The notes: generated by a model not told the origin, from the letters alone. 64,000 nt of DNA from Erinaceus europaeus (GCF_950295315.1 NC_080172.1:110398353-110462352); one strand, 5' to 3'. Positions 33,490 through 44,469 are shown, counted from the first letter of the stretch. Numbers and translations are program-made.

Positions 33490-33640
33490 TGTTTGAGAAG
33501 TGGTGCAGTGGATAAGGCACTGGACTCTCAAGCATGAGGTCCTGAGTTCAGTCCCCAGTAGCACATGTACCAGAGTGATGCCTGACTCTTTCTCTCTCCT
33601 CCTATGTTTCTCATTAATAAATAAATAAAATCTTTTTAAA
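33490..33640 (+). repeat. Type C SINE
   Basis: gagaagtggtgcagtggata, gtaccagagtgatgcctgac, tail cattaataaataaataaaat. Confidence 0.9.
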
Positions 33641-33754
33641 AATAATAAAATAATCTGTAACTTCATGACTAGAAGTTTTCAAGAAAAATCACTGTATTTT
33701 TGCTTTGCTGAACATTTAAGTAAGTTTGTCTCCAAGGGTCGTAAATAGATGTTA

Positions 33755-33905
33755 AATTCATCATCATCATCATCACCATCATCATTATTATTATTATAAA
33801 ATTAGACCAGAGAATGACTCCAGTATATGCTGGGGATCAAACCCAGAGCCTCACACATGGACAGCATACATGTTCTCCCACTGGTAGATTTATTTTCCTA
33901 ATTAA
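33755..33905 (-). repeat. (CAT)n/(TTA)n and an inverted type D-like SINE
   Basis: 33760-33797 is a trinucleotide run. 33800-33900 (tgctggggatcaaacccaga, gttctcccactggtagattt) is a D-like complement. Confidence 0.6.
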
Positions 33906-34253
33906 AATGTATACTAACAATGCATGACTCCTGTGCTATTTTCCTAGATCGAATTTGCAAATAAGCTTACCCATTAAAGAGAACAAGTTTCCTCACACAA
34001 TATGTTTATCTTATCAGAGAAAAAAGCAGATATGAAAATAGATCACCATATTACGGTGTACTACAAATTTCAATGAAGGTAAAATATATTTTGAAGATAG
34101 GTTCAAAGAAGCTGTACATCAAATTAGAGGGCTGTTCAGAGGCTTCTGGAAGGAAAGTAACGCCTAAGCTGGCTTAGCCACAATACTAGGAAGACAGGTA
34201 AATATCATATTCTTCAGAGAATATACAGTTTGAATGTAATTAAAAGAGCCAGG
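33906..34253. other. Intergenic, no feature seen
   Basis: Unique-looking AT-rich DNA. Confidence 0.6.
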
Positions 34254-34455
34254 GGCCCAGGTGGTGGTGCACCTGGTTAAGAGCACACACTACAGTACTC
34301 AAGGACCCAGGTTCAAGTCCCCGGTCCCCACCTGCAGCGGGAACACTTCAGGAATGGTGAAGCGGGGCTGCAGGTGTCTCCTTGTTTCTCTCCCTCTCTA
34401 CTTCCCCCTCTCTCCTCAGTTTCTTTCTGTATCCAATAATAAACAAAATTGATTC
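34254..34455 (+). repeat. Type B SINE
   Basis: gggcccaggtggtggtgcac through tctgtatccaataataaaca. Confidence 0.93.
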
Positions 34456-34510
34456 AGAACTAGTTAAGACCTTTGATGCCTACCTATGAAGATAGAACTT
34501 TGAGGTATTG

Positions 34511-34787
34511 GGAGTCGGGCACTAGCGCAGCAAGTTAAGCACAGGTGGCACAAAGCACAAGGACTGGCATAAGGATCCGGGTTTGAGCCCCCAGTTTCCC
34601 ATCTTCAGGGGAGTCACTTCACAAGTGGTGAAGCAGGTCTGCAAGTGTCTCTCTCTCTCTCCCCCTCTCTGTCTTCCCCTCCTCTCTCCATTTCTCTCTG
34701 TCCTATCCAACAACAATGACATCAATAACAACAATAACAATAAAACAACAAGGGCAACAAAAGGGAATAAATATTTTTTTTAAACTT
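34511..34787 (+). repeat. Type A SINE
   Basis: gagtcgggcactagcgcagc through caacaaaagggaataaatat. Flanked by aactttgaggt (34496-34506 and about 34785-34795), a TSD. Confidence 0.95.
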
Positions 34788-34889
34788 TGAGGTTTCTTTA
34801 ATATGTAGACATTATATTACATCATTTTCTTCTGCTTTTTCAGATATAAAGAATGAGGCAGAGAAAGGGGTCATAGTCATAGTATTTGC

Positions 34890-35050
34890 AACCCACAATG
34901 ACCCTGAGTCCATACTCCCAGTGGGATAAAGAATAGGAACGCTGTCAGGGGAGGGGATGGGATATGGAGTTCTGATGGTGGGAATTGTATGGCATTGTAC
35001 CCCTTTTATCCTATGGTTTTGTCAATGTTTCCTTTTTATAAATAAAAAAT
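34890..35050 (+). repeat. LINE-1 type 2 3' end, 5'-truncated
   Basis: caatgaccctgagtccatac through tcctatggttttgtcaatgt and an A-rich tail. Confidence 0.88.
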
Positions 35051-35179
35051 AATAGTACTGAAGTTTTCATTAATGCAGTGGGTGCTGGACTTGAACCTGC
35101 ATCAAAAGCCAAGCAGCAAATAACCATCACCATCACCCTTTTTTTTTTTTTTTTGAGGAAACTCCATATTGTTTTCTTT

Positions 35180-35604
35180 TTTTAAGATTTTATTTATGAG
35201 AAGGTAAGATGAGAGAGAGAAAGAACCAGACCTCACTCTCGTACATGTGCAGCCAGTGATCGAACTCAAGACCTCAGCCTTGAGAGTCCAATGCTTTATC
35301 CATTGTGCCACCTCCCAAACCACTTTTTAAATGTTTATTTAATTATTTATTTATTTATTCCCTTTTTGTTGCCCTTGTTTTATTGTAGTTACTCTTGTTG
35401 TCGTTGTTGGATAGGACAGAGAGAAATTGAAAGAGGAGGAGAAGACAGGGCAAGAGAAAGATAGACACCTGCAGACCTACTTCACCACCTATAAAGTGAC
35501 TCCCCTGCAGATAAGGAGCTGGGGGCTTGAATGGGGTCCTTATACCCATCCTTGTGCTTTGTGCCACGTGTGATTAACCCGCTGTGCTACCACCCGACGC
35601 CCCC
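35180..35604 (-). repeat. Type C SINE and type A SINE, both inverted
   Basis: Type C complement 35180-35322 (ttttatttatgagaaggtaa to tgtgccacctcccaaaccac). Type A complement 35335-35604. ctccatattgttttc occurs at 35161-35175 and 35605-35619, a 15-bp direct repeat enclosing both. Confidence 0.9.
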
Positions 35605-35619
35605 TCCATATTGTTTTCA

Positions 35620-36324
35620 TTTATCTAAACCAACTTACATTCTTACCAACCATCTTTCTTTTGATATATGGTTTGGAAATGGATTCTTCCATTTTATAGG
35701 TTGCCATACTTGTGGGTATCATAGCTAAAACATTCCTTGCCCAGACCTCTGTCATGAGGTTTCATTCCTATGTTTTTTCCTAAGAGTTTTACTGCATCAG
35801 GTCACGTCTCAAGTTTGTCATCCGCGTGGAGTTTGTGAATGATACATGGGTGCGATTTCACTGTAATCAGGTTGCTGCTCTGCTTTCATAGCACCATTGC
35901 TGAAGCTGCTGGAGTTCCTCTGCTGAGTGCCTTAGCTCCCTCGCCACCTGTTGAGCTGTTTCCCCAGCTGCACCCCTTTTTATTTCACGACTTATATTTA
36001 TTCTCATCCCAGTTTTGATGACTCCCTGAATTGTATTGGACTCTCTTTGCTTTTACACTGGACACAGACATATCATCTCTCTGTGTCAAAGGAATCGATT
36101 TGTCCGCCATTGCACACATGGAGCATTAAATCGAGCATAGGGATGAAGTCTGCTTTAGGGACTGTGGCATATTCTACCTCCACTCTGCTCACACCCTTCC
36201 ATAAAAAAAAAAAAATGAGTGTGTGTGTGTGTGTGGCCACGCGCACGCATGCAAGTACCTGTGTGAAATCCATATTTCTTTTTTTAAATATATTTTTTCT
36301 ACATCATCTTCTATTTTCTATTTC
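35620..36324. other. Intergenic, no gene seen
   Basis: Unique-looking sequence with inverted-LINE flavour around 35620-35900 (cattttataggttgccatac), poly-A 36202-36214 and (GT)n 36217-36233. No host gene recognised. Confidence 0.5.
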
Positions 36325-36688
36325 TTTGTTTATTGGATAGAGGCAGCCAGAAATCAAGAGGGAAAGGGACATAGAAAGGGAGAGAGGGGAGTGGGGCGGT
36401 AGCACAGCAGGTTAAGCGCAGGTGGCACCAAGCTAAGCACAAAGACCGGCGTAAGGATCCCAGTTTGAGCCCCTTGCGCCCCACCTGTAAGGGAGTTGAT
36501 TCACAGGCAGTGAAGCAGCTCTGCAGGTGTCTTTCTGTGCCCCTTTCTAGCTTCCCCTCCTCTCTTCATTTCTCTCTGCCCTATCCAACAATGATGATAT
36601 CAATAACAACAACAATAATAGCTATAATAACAATAAAAAACAATGGCAACAAAAGGGAAAATAAATAAATATTTAAAAAAAGAAAGGG
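36325..36688. repeat. Type B fragment (-) and type A SINE (+)
   Basis: 36325-36386: gtttattggatagaggcagc (type B complement, truncated). 36389-36685: type A head gagtggggcggtagcacagc to the A-rich tail. gaaagggaaagaga at 36680-36693 against gagggaaagggaca at the left may be its TSD. Confidence 0.85.
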
Positions 36689-36694
36689 AAAGAG

Positions 36695-37372
36695 ATGGGC
36701 TGGGTGGTGGCGCACCTGGCTGAGCACTCGTGACAATGCGCAAGGACCCAGGTTCGAGCCCCGGTACCCACCTGCAGGGGGAAGCTTTGTGAGTGGTGAA
36801 GCAATGTGGCAGGTATCTATTTCTCCCTCTTGTTGGTATGCATGAGACCCCTTCTGTTTCATTTGGTTTAAATTCCCCCTGCTTAACACTATTCTATTTA
36901 CATAACCACTTCATTCTATTTACATAACCGCTGTTAACAAGCACCTCCCTCCAGGGCATTGGTTCAATCCCCACTGTTTCATGATATGTTTTTGCTCCAC
37001 CCCCCCCTCCTTGTCACACCCTGATCCCTTCTTTATCACACCCTGATTTTCACCAGTCACTTTTCTCTCCACCCTCTCTATGTCACATCCTGTTTCCACC
37101 TTACTTGGCAAGTATATATAAAGACAGCATTGTGAGTTTTACTGTACTGTACTTTGAGTTTAGCTTAGCTCGTCTTAGATTGTGCTGCGTCCTGCATGAA
37201 TAAAGAGATACTGTGTACAACCCAACCATGAGTCCCTGGTCGTCTGTTACCCGCCTGTGAAGCCAGCCCGGCGAAAACAACCTAACCCATCGAAAACAAC
37301 ACCCTCTCTGTCACCTCCTTCCCTCTAGATTCTTGGCTGTATCTATCCAATAAATAAAATAATTTTAAAAAA
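36695..37372 (+). repeat. Type B SINE split by a solo LTR
   Basis: SINE halves 36695-36830 (gggctgggtggtggcgcacc to atctatttctccctct) and 37302-37372 (ccctctctgtcacctccttc to the A-rich tail). Together they make one normal type B unit. Confidence 0.95.
36831..37301 (+). mobile_element. Solo LTR of an endogenous retrovirus, 6-bp TSD
   Basis: 471 bp with 5-bp terminal inverted repeat TGTTG...CAACA, TATA box (tatataaaga, about 37113-37122) and AATAAA in gaataaagagatactgtg (about 37199), followed by a U5-like end. The host SINE bases ccctct are duplicated at 36825-36830 and 37302-37307. A 6-bp TSD is usual for class II (betaretrovirus-like) elements. No internal viral genes remain. Confidence 0.92.
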
Positions 37373-37400
37373 CGTTCTTTTTTAAAAATGAGCATTCTGG

Positions 37401-37672
37401 GGAGTCGGGTGGTAGTGCAGCAGGTTAAGCACAGGTAACACAAAGCACAAAGACCCACATGAGGATCCTGTTTCAAGACCCCGGCTCTCCACCTGCAGGG
37501 GGTTCGTGTCACAGGCGGTGAAGCAGGTCTGCAGGTGTCTTTCTTTCTCTCCCCCTGTTTTCCTCTCCTCTCTCCATTTCTCTCTGACCTATCCAACAAC
37601 AACAACATCAATAATAACTACAACAAAAAAACAAAGGCAACAAAACGGAATAAATATTTTTTTAATATTTAA
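37401..37672 (+). repeat. Type A SINE
   Basis: gagtcgggtggtagtgcagc through the A-rich tail. aatgagcattct at 37387-37398 and 37676-37687 is the 12-bp TSD. Carries private variants (ctgacctatcc, caaaaaaacaaagg) shared with 39238-39310. Confidence 0.95.
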
Positions 37673-37721
37673 ATAATGAGCATTCTAAAAAAAATAGATG
37701 CAGTAAAATTCTTGGGCAAAA

Positions 37722-37855
37722 ACATAGGAGAGACACCTGCAGCCCTGCTTCACCATTCTCAAAACTTTCCCCCTGCATGTGGGGACTGGGGACTTGAACC
37801 TGGGTTCTTGTGCTTTGTAACATGTGCTCAACCAGGTGCACCATCACCCAGCCCC
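37722..37855 (-). repeat. Type B SINE, inverted, 5' part
   Basis: aggagagacacctgcagccc to aggtgcaccatcacccagcc. Confidence 0.88.
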
Positions 37856-38007
37856 TGTGAAATCTGTATTTCTAGCATCACGTAGCACAGAAAGATGTGC
37901 ACACTGTGAAAGATATGTAAAATGCAGACCAGCTGCTGAAGGCCAGCACCCAGCTCTCTTGTCAGGCTTACACTGAAAGAGAGTCATTAAAAAATAGGAT
38001 CATATAC

Positions 38008-38475
38008 CCAAAATAGACCTACTAGCTTTTTCCAGAATGGAGATCTCAAATCTCATTTGCTAAATTCTTACCTTTAGATTCTTGATTATTAATCAACTTG
38101 TTATGCTTTATATCTTAATGTTTTTCAGCCACCAAGTTGCAGTTGCTACCATGACACCAACCTAACTTCCCTGGGCAGATGACCTCACCTCCCGATGCCC
38201 TGTCCCACTAGGGAAAGAGAGAGAGAGGCCAAGATTACGGGTCGACCTGCCAATGCCTATGTCCAGCGGAGAAGTAATTAGAGGAGCCAGACCCTCCACT
38301 TTCTGCTCCCCATAATGATCCTGGGTCCGTACTCCCAAAGGGATAAAGAATAGGAAAGCTTCCAGTGGAAGGGATGGGATACAGAACTCTGGTGGTGGGA
38401 ATTGTATGGAATTGTACCCCTTTTATCCCCCAGTTTTGTCAATCATTATTAAATCAATAAAAAGAAAGAAAGAAA
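38008..38475 (+). repeat. LINE-1 type 2 3' region, 5'-truncated
   Basis: cccaaaatagacctactagc, ttcagccaccaagttgcagt, gtactcccaaagggataaag, then tttatcccccagttttgtca and an A-rich tail. The best-preserved + strand copy of this family in the window. Confidence 0.88.
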
Positions 38476-38486
38476 TAGGGTAGGGG

Positions 38487-38600
38487 GCTGGGGAGATAGC
38501 ATAATAGTTATTGCAAGAGATTTTATGCCTGAAACTATGGAACTCCAGGTTCAACCCCCATCATCATCCTAAGCCAGAACTGAGCAGTGTTCTAGTAAAG
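38487..38600 (+). repeat. Type D SINE
   Basis: ggctggggagatagcataat, ctccaggttcaacccccatc, gccagaactgagcagtgttc. Confidence 0.88.
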
Positions 38601-39023
38601 GAAGGAAGGAAAGAGAAGAAAATGCAAGACTGGTTACAAAATTTAGACTATTTCTCATCCTGGTCTTTGTGTGCCAAGTACGTAGCATTGCACATGTGCA
38701 AATTAAATACCTACTTAGTAGTATAATGCCAATATAGATACCTGTCAAGGGAATACAGTTATCTGTATCCCCCTCCAAATAATTAGCACTGTATCTCTAC
38801 CAGGCATAAAAAAAAAAAAAAACATAAGTAGTACCAGGAATTCAGGATACTAGGCACCAGGTTTTATAGAAAAAACTCTGCTGGTTTAGCAGAGCTTGCT
38901 GTTTCGTTTTCCCTCTCTGCTCCATTCTATTTTATTCATTTACTCAACACAATAGTCAACATTCTGATGTGAGACCGTTGTGTGACATTATCAGATGTCA
39001 CAAGTAATGCCATGGTATTCCTT
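38601..39023. other. Intergenic, no feature seen
   Basis: Unique-looking; 38809-38822 is poly-A. Confidence 0.6.
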
Positions 39024-39486
39024 GGGGGCTGGGCAGTGACGCACAGGCTTAAATGCAAATAGTAGAAGCACAAGGACCCACCCAAGTATCCCAGTTTGAG
39101 CACCTGGCTCCCCACCTGCAGGGTGAATCAGCTCTCTATCTCTCCCTCTCTGTCTCCCCTTCCCTTTTCAATTTCTATCCTATCCAATATTATAAAATTG
39201 AAAAAAAAGTGTCCACAAAGAGCAGTAGATTCATCATCTGACCTATCCAACAACAACAACATCAATAATAACTACAACAAAAAAACAAAGGCAACAAAAT
39301 GGAATAAATAAATGGAGAGAGGAGAGGAAAACAGGGGGAGAGAAAGAAAGACACCTGCAGACCTGCTTCACAGCTTGTGAAGCGATTCCCTGCAGGTGGG
39401 GAGCCAGGGGCTTGAACCAGGATCCTTAACTTGGTTCTTGAGCTTTGCCACCTGTGCTTAACCCGCTGCGCTACTGACTGACTCCC
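39024..39486. repeat. Chimeric SINE block: B/A (+), copied type A tail (+), type A (-)
   Basis: 39024-39237 is a B-like unit. 39238-39310 is a 73-nt type A tail identical but for one base to 37584-37656. 39311-39486 is an inverted type A lacking its own tail (aatggagagaggagaggaaa to cgctactgactgactcccta). Junctions are abrupt. Confidence 0.85.
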
Positions 39487-39529
39487 TAAAATTCTCATTT
39501 TTTAAAAAACAGTATTTTAAAAATTATTT

Positions 39530-39696
39530 TATTTATTGAATAGAGATATCCAGGAATCTAGGGGTTAGGGGTGACAGAGAGGGAGAAACAGAGAGACACG
39601 TGCCACACTGCTTCACCACTTGCAAAGCTTCCCCCTGCAGGTGGGAACTGGGGGCTCGAACCTGGGTCTACTCATTGTGCCACCTCAGGGGCCCTG
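39530..39696 (-). repeat. Type B SINE, inverted
   Basis: tttattgaatagagatatcc to tgccacctcaggggccctgt; the head is shortened. Confidence 0.85.
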
Positions 39697-39754
39697 TAAG
39701 TAAATTTATTTCCTGTGGAATATGGACATAATATAATGAAAAACAGTCCAATTG

Positions 39755-40385
39755 GGGGCTGGTGGCACAGCTATTTAAACACACATAGTATTGGGGGTCG
39801 AATGGTAGCACAGCGGTTAAGTGCACGTGGCGCAAAACGCAAGGACTCCAGTTCGAACCCTCGGCTCCCCACCTGCTGGGGAGTCGCTTCACAGGCAGTG
39901 GAGCAGGTCTGCACGTGTCTTTCTCTCCCCCTCTCTGTCTTCCCCTCCTCTCTCTTTCCTATCCAACAACGAACGATAATAACAATAACAATAATAACCA
40001 CAACAAGGCTACAACAACAAGGGCAACAAAAGGGGGAATAAATGGCTTCCAGGAGTGGTGGATTCATGGTGCAGGCACTGAGCCCCAGCAATAACCCTGG
40101 AGGCAAAAACAAAACAAAATAAAACAAAAAACCACATAGTATGAAGTCCAAGGACCTGTGCAAAGATCCCAGTTCAAGCTCCCATTCCCACCTACAGGGG
40201 GAATGCTTCACAACAGTGAAGCCGGTCTGCAGGTGTCTATCTCTCTCTCCTCTCTGTTTTCCTCTCCTCTCTCAATTTCTCTCTGTCCCATCAAATAAAA
40301 TGGAAAAAATGGCTGCCAGAAGCAGTGGATTAACCCAGCCCCAGTGATAACTCTGGAGGCAAAAACAACAACAACAACAAAAAAC
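39755..40385 (+). repeat. SINE split by a nested long-form type A SINE
   Basis: Outer SINE 39755-39791 and 40133-40385 (attgggggctggtggcacag; ends tctggaggcaaaaacaacaa). Inner type A 39792-40132. Perfect 10-bp TSD cacatagtat at 39782-39791 and 40133-40142. Confidence 0.93.
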
Positions 40386-40474
40386 CCCAAACTGAACAAT
40401 ACAAATAACATGAAAATACTTTATTGCCTTACCTTACTAGTACAGTCTGTGCATGAAGTATGAATTTATATTTC

Positions 40475-40637
40475 TGATTGGATAGAGTCAGAGATAAATT
40501 GAGAGGGAAGAGAGAGACACCTGCAGACCTCCATTCAATGAAGTTTCCTCCCCTGCAGGTGAGAACTAGGGACTTGAACCTGGGTCCTTGAGCACTTCAA
40601 TGTGAGCGTTTAACCAAGTGTGCCACTGCCTAGCCCC
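40475..40637 (-). repeat. Type B SINE, inverted
   Basis: ctgattggatagagtcagag to gtgtgccactgcctagcccc. tgcatg direct repeats flank it (about 40452 and 40638). Confidence 0.88.
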
Positions 40638-40669
40638 TGCATGTAGGATTTAATAATGCAGTTAGCATG

Positions 40670-40835
40670 TTTGTGAGATTGTTGACCTGGAGGGCACCTT
40701 CTTCACCAGGTACAAGACCCTGGTTCAATGCCCTGATATACCCCATGTAAGTGCTGTGGTATTGGGGGAAGCTTTGGTGCTGTGATCTCTCTATCTCAAA
40801 AAGTCGGTCCAATCAGTGATGCCCTATCATAACAA
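40670..40835 (+). repeat. Type D-like SINE
   Basis: ttgacctggagggcaccttc, gaccctggttcaatgccctg, atctcaaaaagtcggtccaa. Confidence 0.65.
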
Positions 40836-40894
40836 GAATTAGCAAAAGTACTATACTCCTGTGAAAATAGTACTATTTTGTACCTTTTACCAGT

Positions 40895-41431
40895 TTTATT
40901 TTATTTTTTTATGTTTATTTTCCCTTTTTGTTGCCCTTGTATTTTATTGTTGTTGTAGTTATTATTGTTGTTGTTATTGATGTCATTGTTTTTGGTTAGG
41001 ACAGAGAGAAATGGAGAGAGGAGGGGAAGACAGAGGGGGGAGAGAAAGATAGACTCCAGCAGACCTGCTTCACCATCTGTGATGCCCCTGCAGGTGGGGA
41101 GCGGGGTCTCAAACTGGGATCCTTAAGGAGTACCAGTGTTTTTTTTTTTATTTTTTTAGTATTTATTTTTATTTATTCCCTTTTGTTGCCCTTGATGTTT
41201 TATTGTTGTAGTTATTGTTGTCATCATTTTTGGATAGAACAAAGAGAAATGGAGAGAGGAGATGGGAAGACAGAGAGGGAGAGAAAGATAGACACCTGCA
41301 GACCTGCTTCACCGCTTGTGAAGTGACTCCTCTGCAGGTGGGGAGCCAGAGGCTCGAACCGGGATCCTTAAGCTGGTCCTTGCGCTTTGCATCACCTGAG
41401 TTTAACCCGCTGCACTACAGCCCGACTCCCC
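40895..41431 (-). repeat. Two inverted type A SINEs, one nested at the other's edge
   Basis: First copy 40895-41126 ends early at ggatccttaagg. Second, full copy 41139-41431, flanked by aggagtaccagt (41127-41138 and 41432-41443), a 12-bp TSD. Confidence 0.92.
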
Positions 41432-41654
41432 AGGAGTACCAGTTTTTAAATTATATGAGAACCACTACCAAATCTGATTTTTACCTGATTTTCCTTCTGC
41501 TACTAAACTATTTGTAAACCATCAAATAGATTACAAGCTATTTCCAACACTCTATAATACTGAGAGAGAAGTAATTTTATGTTTTGTCTACCATCCTAGC
41601 ATCATCAAATTCAGGCTTCTTGGATAAAGTAAATACATTACGATCTAATCTTTT

Positions 41655-41917
41655 GTTTATTTTTTTCCTCCAGGGTTATTGATGGGGCCCTGTGCCTGCA
41701 CTATGAATCCACTGCTCCTGGCAGTCATTTTTTCCATTTATTGGACAGGACAGAGAGAAATTGAAAGGGAGGGGGAAGATGAAGACACCTGCCGACCAAC
41801 TTCAACACTTGTGAAGCTTTTCCCCCCTGTAGGTGGGGATAGAAGCTCAATCCTTGCGAGGGTCCTTGAGCTTAGTACTATGTGCACTTAACCAGGTGTG
41901 CCTTCGCTGGCCCCCTG
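41655..41917 (-). repeat. Long-form type A/B chimeric SINE, inverted
   Basis: cctccagggttattgatggg to aaccaggtgtgccttcgctg. Its head is type B-like. Confidence 0.85.
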
Positions 41918-42019
41918 CAATCTGAATTCTAAAGGGCCCTTGATGTCTCCATCAGTGAAGCTACTACCTGAATATTCCCTCGAGTTGTTGTGTCATTCTC
42001 CAGGTAGGTAGAGCAGCAA

Positions 42020-42274
42020 AGTGATTTAGCAGTGGAGCATTAGCATAGTATGGAGTCATGGTGTGCCCCTTAGATTTGTAGGTTCAGAAACTTTTATCAG
42101 ATCATGGAGCGACTAGACTTAGAACTCACAAGATAGATTACTTGGGTGAGAGGGTGTTTACTTTGCCTTGCCATGATAGGGTTCAAGTCCACCCTCCACC
42201 TCACTGGGCAAAAAGTTTCAGTGTTATGGTATCTTTCCCTCTGTCTCTCTGTTTCTACTTGAGAAAAGTCGGTC
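42020..42274 (+). repeat. Type D-like SINE cut by the following LTR
   Basis: tagggttcaagtccaccctc, gtgttatggtatctttccct, acttgagaaaagtcggtc. The aaaagtcggtc motif matches the copy at 40800. Confidence 0.6.
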
Positions 42275-43006
42275 TGTTTCGGGGTATCTCTCTCCCTCTC
42301 CAGCGGGGTGGTCTCCAGGGGAAAGGTAACGGGCTGGTTCTTTCTCGCTCACGACAGGGGTGACATGAAGTAAAAGACACCAGGGGACTCTTAGCGTGCC
42401 TTGTATCTGAGTCCTAGAATCCCAGAATCCTAGAGTCTGTTTATTAGCAAAGTGGACATGAGTTAAATAGAAAAGCAATGGAGGTAATTATTGTTGAAAT
42501 ATGACAGAAATTACAGGTTTCTTAACAGTCAGCATGCCCCTAAGGTATGCTGGGGGCTGGTATGACGGGAATTGATGAGATACAAGACAGTTATTCTCCA
42601 TGACACAAGCAACTTAATTATCCAAAGGTATTTGAGAGAAGCATAGGGGTTAAACCCATAGGGTGAGACAGAGAGAAGATGGATATCAAAAGGCCATATA
42701 GTTTGGAATTTCTCTTGTCTGGGGTCTGAGGTGTGTGATGAAGTGTGTGATAAGGTGTGTTCTTCTGTGATCAGAAGGTGACTTTGAATAAGTGAATCTG
42801 TGGCCATGTGGCCTGCAGTTAATGGAGGGAAGTATTGGAGTTACTGTGGGCCTGAGAGTCAAGAAGGAAAGAACCAAGTCTGAGTTTCCCCCCTTATGCT
42901 CACCTCGGTTGAGAGAGACTTACCAAGAGGTTATCTTCTCAGACCTCCATCCAAAGACAGGGGTGGTTGTCCCTAAGCTCTATCAGGCTTACACATGGTC
43001 CCAACA
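42275..43006 (-). mobile_element. Solo LTR of an endogenous retrovirus, inverted, 4-bp TSD
   Basis: 732 bp. On the minus strand it starts TGTTGGGACC and ends CCCCGAAACA (TGTT...AACA inverted ends), with AATAAA at 42440-42445 and an R/U5-like 3' part. Host ggtc is duplicated at 42271-42274 and 43007-43010. A 4-bp TSD fits class I (gammaretrovirus-like) elements. No internal viral genes remain. Confidence 0.85.
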
Positions 43007-43012
43007 GGTCTG

Positions 43013-43225
43013 AGGGTCCGGGTGGTGGCGCACCTAGTTAACTGCACATTACAGTGTGAAAAGACCTGGATTCAACCCCCTGGTCCCCACCTGCAGGGGG
43101 AAAGCTTCATAAGTGGTGAAGCAGGGCTGTAGGTGTCTCTCTCCCTCTCTATCTCCCCCCTTCCCTCTCAATTTCCGGCTGTCTATATCCAATAAATAAA
43201 GATAATAAGAAATGTTTTTAAAAAG
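43013..43225 (+). repeat. Type B SINE
   Basis: gggtccgggtggtggcgcac through tccaataaataaagataata. Confidence 0.93.
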
Positions 43226-43229
43226 CTTG

Positions 43230-43385
43230 GTGGTCCGGGAGGTGGCGCAATGGGTAAAGCATCGGACTCTCAAGCAGGAGGTCCCGAGTTTAATCCCTGG
43301 CAGCACATGTACCAGAGTGATGTCTGGCTCTTTCTCTCTCCTCCTATGTTTCTCATTAATAAATGAATAAAATCTTAAAAAAAAA
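43230..43385 (+). repeat. Type C SINE
   Basis: ggtccgggaggtggcgcaat, gtaccagagtgatgtctggc, cattaataaatgaataaaat. One of the least diverged type C copies. Confidence 0.95.
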
Positions 43386-43439
43386 AGCCTGAAATGATGG
43401 AGCCCCAATGACAACAAAAAATTAAAGATTAGTTTATAG

Positions 43440-43590
43440 ATTGTGACTAGGGGCGTGGGGATGGTTTAAATGATAGAGCTTTGGACTTTAATGCTCGAGG
43501 TCACCATGGAGCCACCAGCACAAGAGGCTTCTCTGTCTCACTCTTTCTATCTCATGAAACTCTCATGTGTAATAAAGCAGATCTTTTAAA
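43440..43590 (+). repeat. Type D-like SINE
   Basis: gatggtttaaatgatagagc and ttggactttaatgctcgagg, a tRNA-like head with a CT-rich 3' part. Confidence 0.65.
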
Positions 43591-43599
43591 TAGAACATG

Positions 43600-43815
43600 G
43601 GTTTGGGGGTCTGGTGGTGGCACACTTGGTTACGTGCACATGATACTATGTGCAAGAACATGCTTAAGAATCCATGTTCAAGCTCCCAACTCCCCAACTG
43701 CAACAGAAACGCTTCATGAGTGGTGAAGAAAGTCTGCAGGTGTGTCTCTCTCCCTCTCTGTCTACCCCATGCCTCTCAATTTCTCTCTGTCCTATCAAAT
43801 TAAAGGGAAAAAAGA
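43600..43815 (+). repeat. Type B/A chimeric SINE
   Basis: ggtctggtggtggcacactt to ctgtcctatcaaattaaagg. Confidence 0.85.
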
Positions 43816-43931
43816 ATATATATATGGATTATATGTACAATGGAAACCCAGAAAAGCAGTTGTTTGAATAAAGGAGAGGCTAATGTGACTTCCCTAGTCT
43901 AACTCGGGACCCTAGGTGAATGTTCTGCTGC

Positions 43932-44093
43932 TTTTTTTTTTTTTTTTTTAGAATTTATTTATTTATTCATGAGAAAGATAGGAGGAGAGAAAGAACCAGA
44001 CATCATTCTGGTACATGTGCTGCCGGGGATCAAACTCAGGACCTCATGGTTGAAAATCCAATGCTTTATCCACTGCACCACCTTCCAGACCAC
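43932..44093 (-). repeat. Type C SINE, inverted, with poly-T
   Basis: 18-nt poly-T, then ttatttattcatgagaaaga to gcaccaccttccagaccact. The flank ctctgctgctg against gttctgctgctt may be its TSD. Confidence 0.92.
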
Positions 44094-44099
44094 TCTGCT

Positions 44100-44469
44100 G
44101 CTGTAGTTTCTGTATCTACTTTCTGCATAGTCCCGAAGGGTTCAGGCACACTTGCATTCCACTTAGGGAAAAGGAATGGGGAAGCACACCATTTCTTCCT
44201 TACTAGGATGACGCAAAAGTTCCTTTCATGAAATTACTCACTGCTTGCACTCTTGTCCCATTAGACTAAAATTAGCTGCAGGACTGACTGACAGATCATC
44301 TTCATCTGGTGTTGTGTGTTTCATTACTGTGAAAGGAGAGAAGGCAGAATAGTGTATCTGCACTCTCGGCTATAAACCCTACCATCTTCGGCTGGTTTCT
44401 AAATACTGATAGATTCTCAAGGCTTTTCTAAGCTGTTTTTCCACTTCTCTCTCTTTTTTTTCATCTTTA
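44100..44469. other. Intergenic, no feature seen
   Basis: Unique-looking sequence. Confidence 0.6.
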
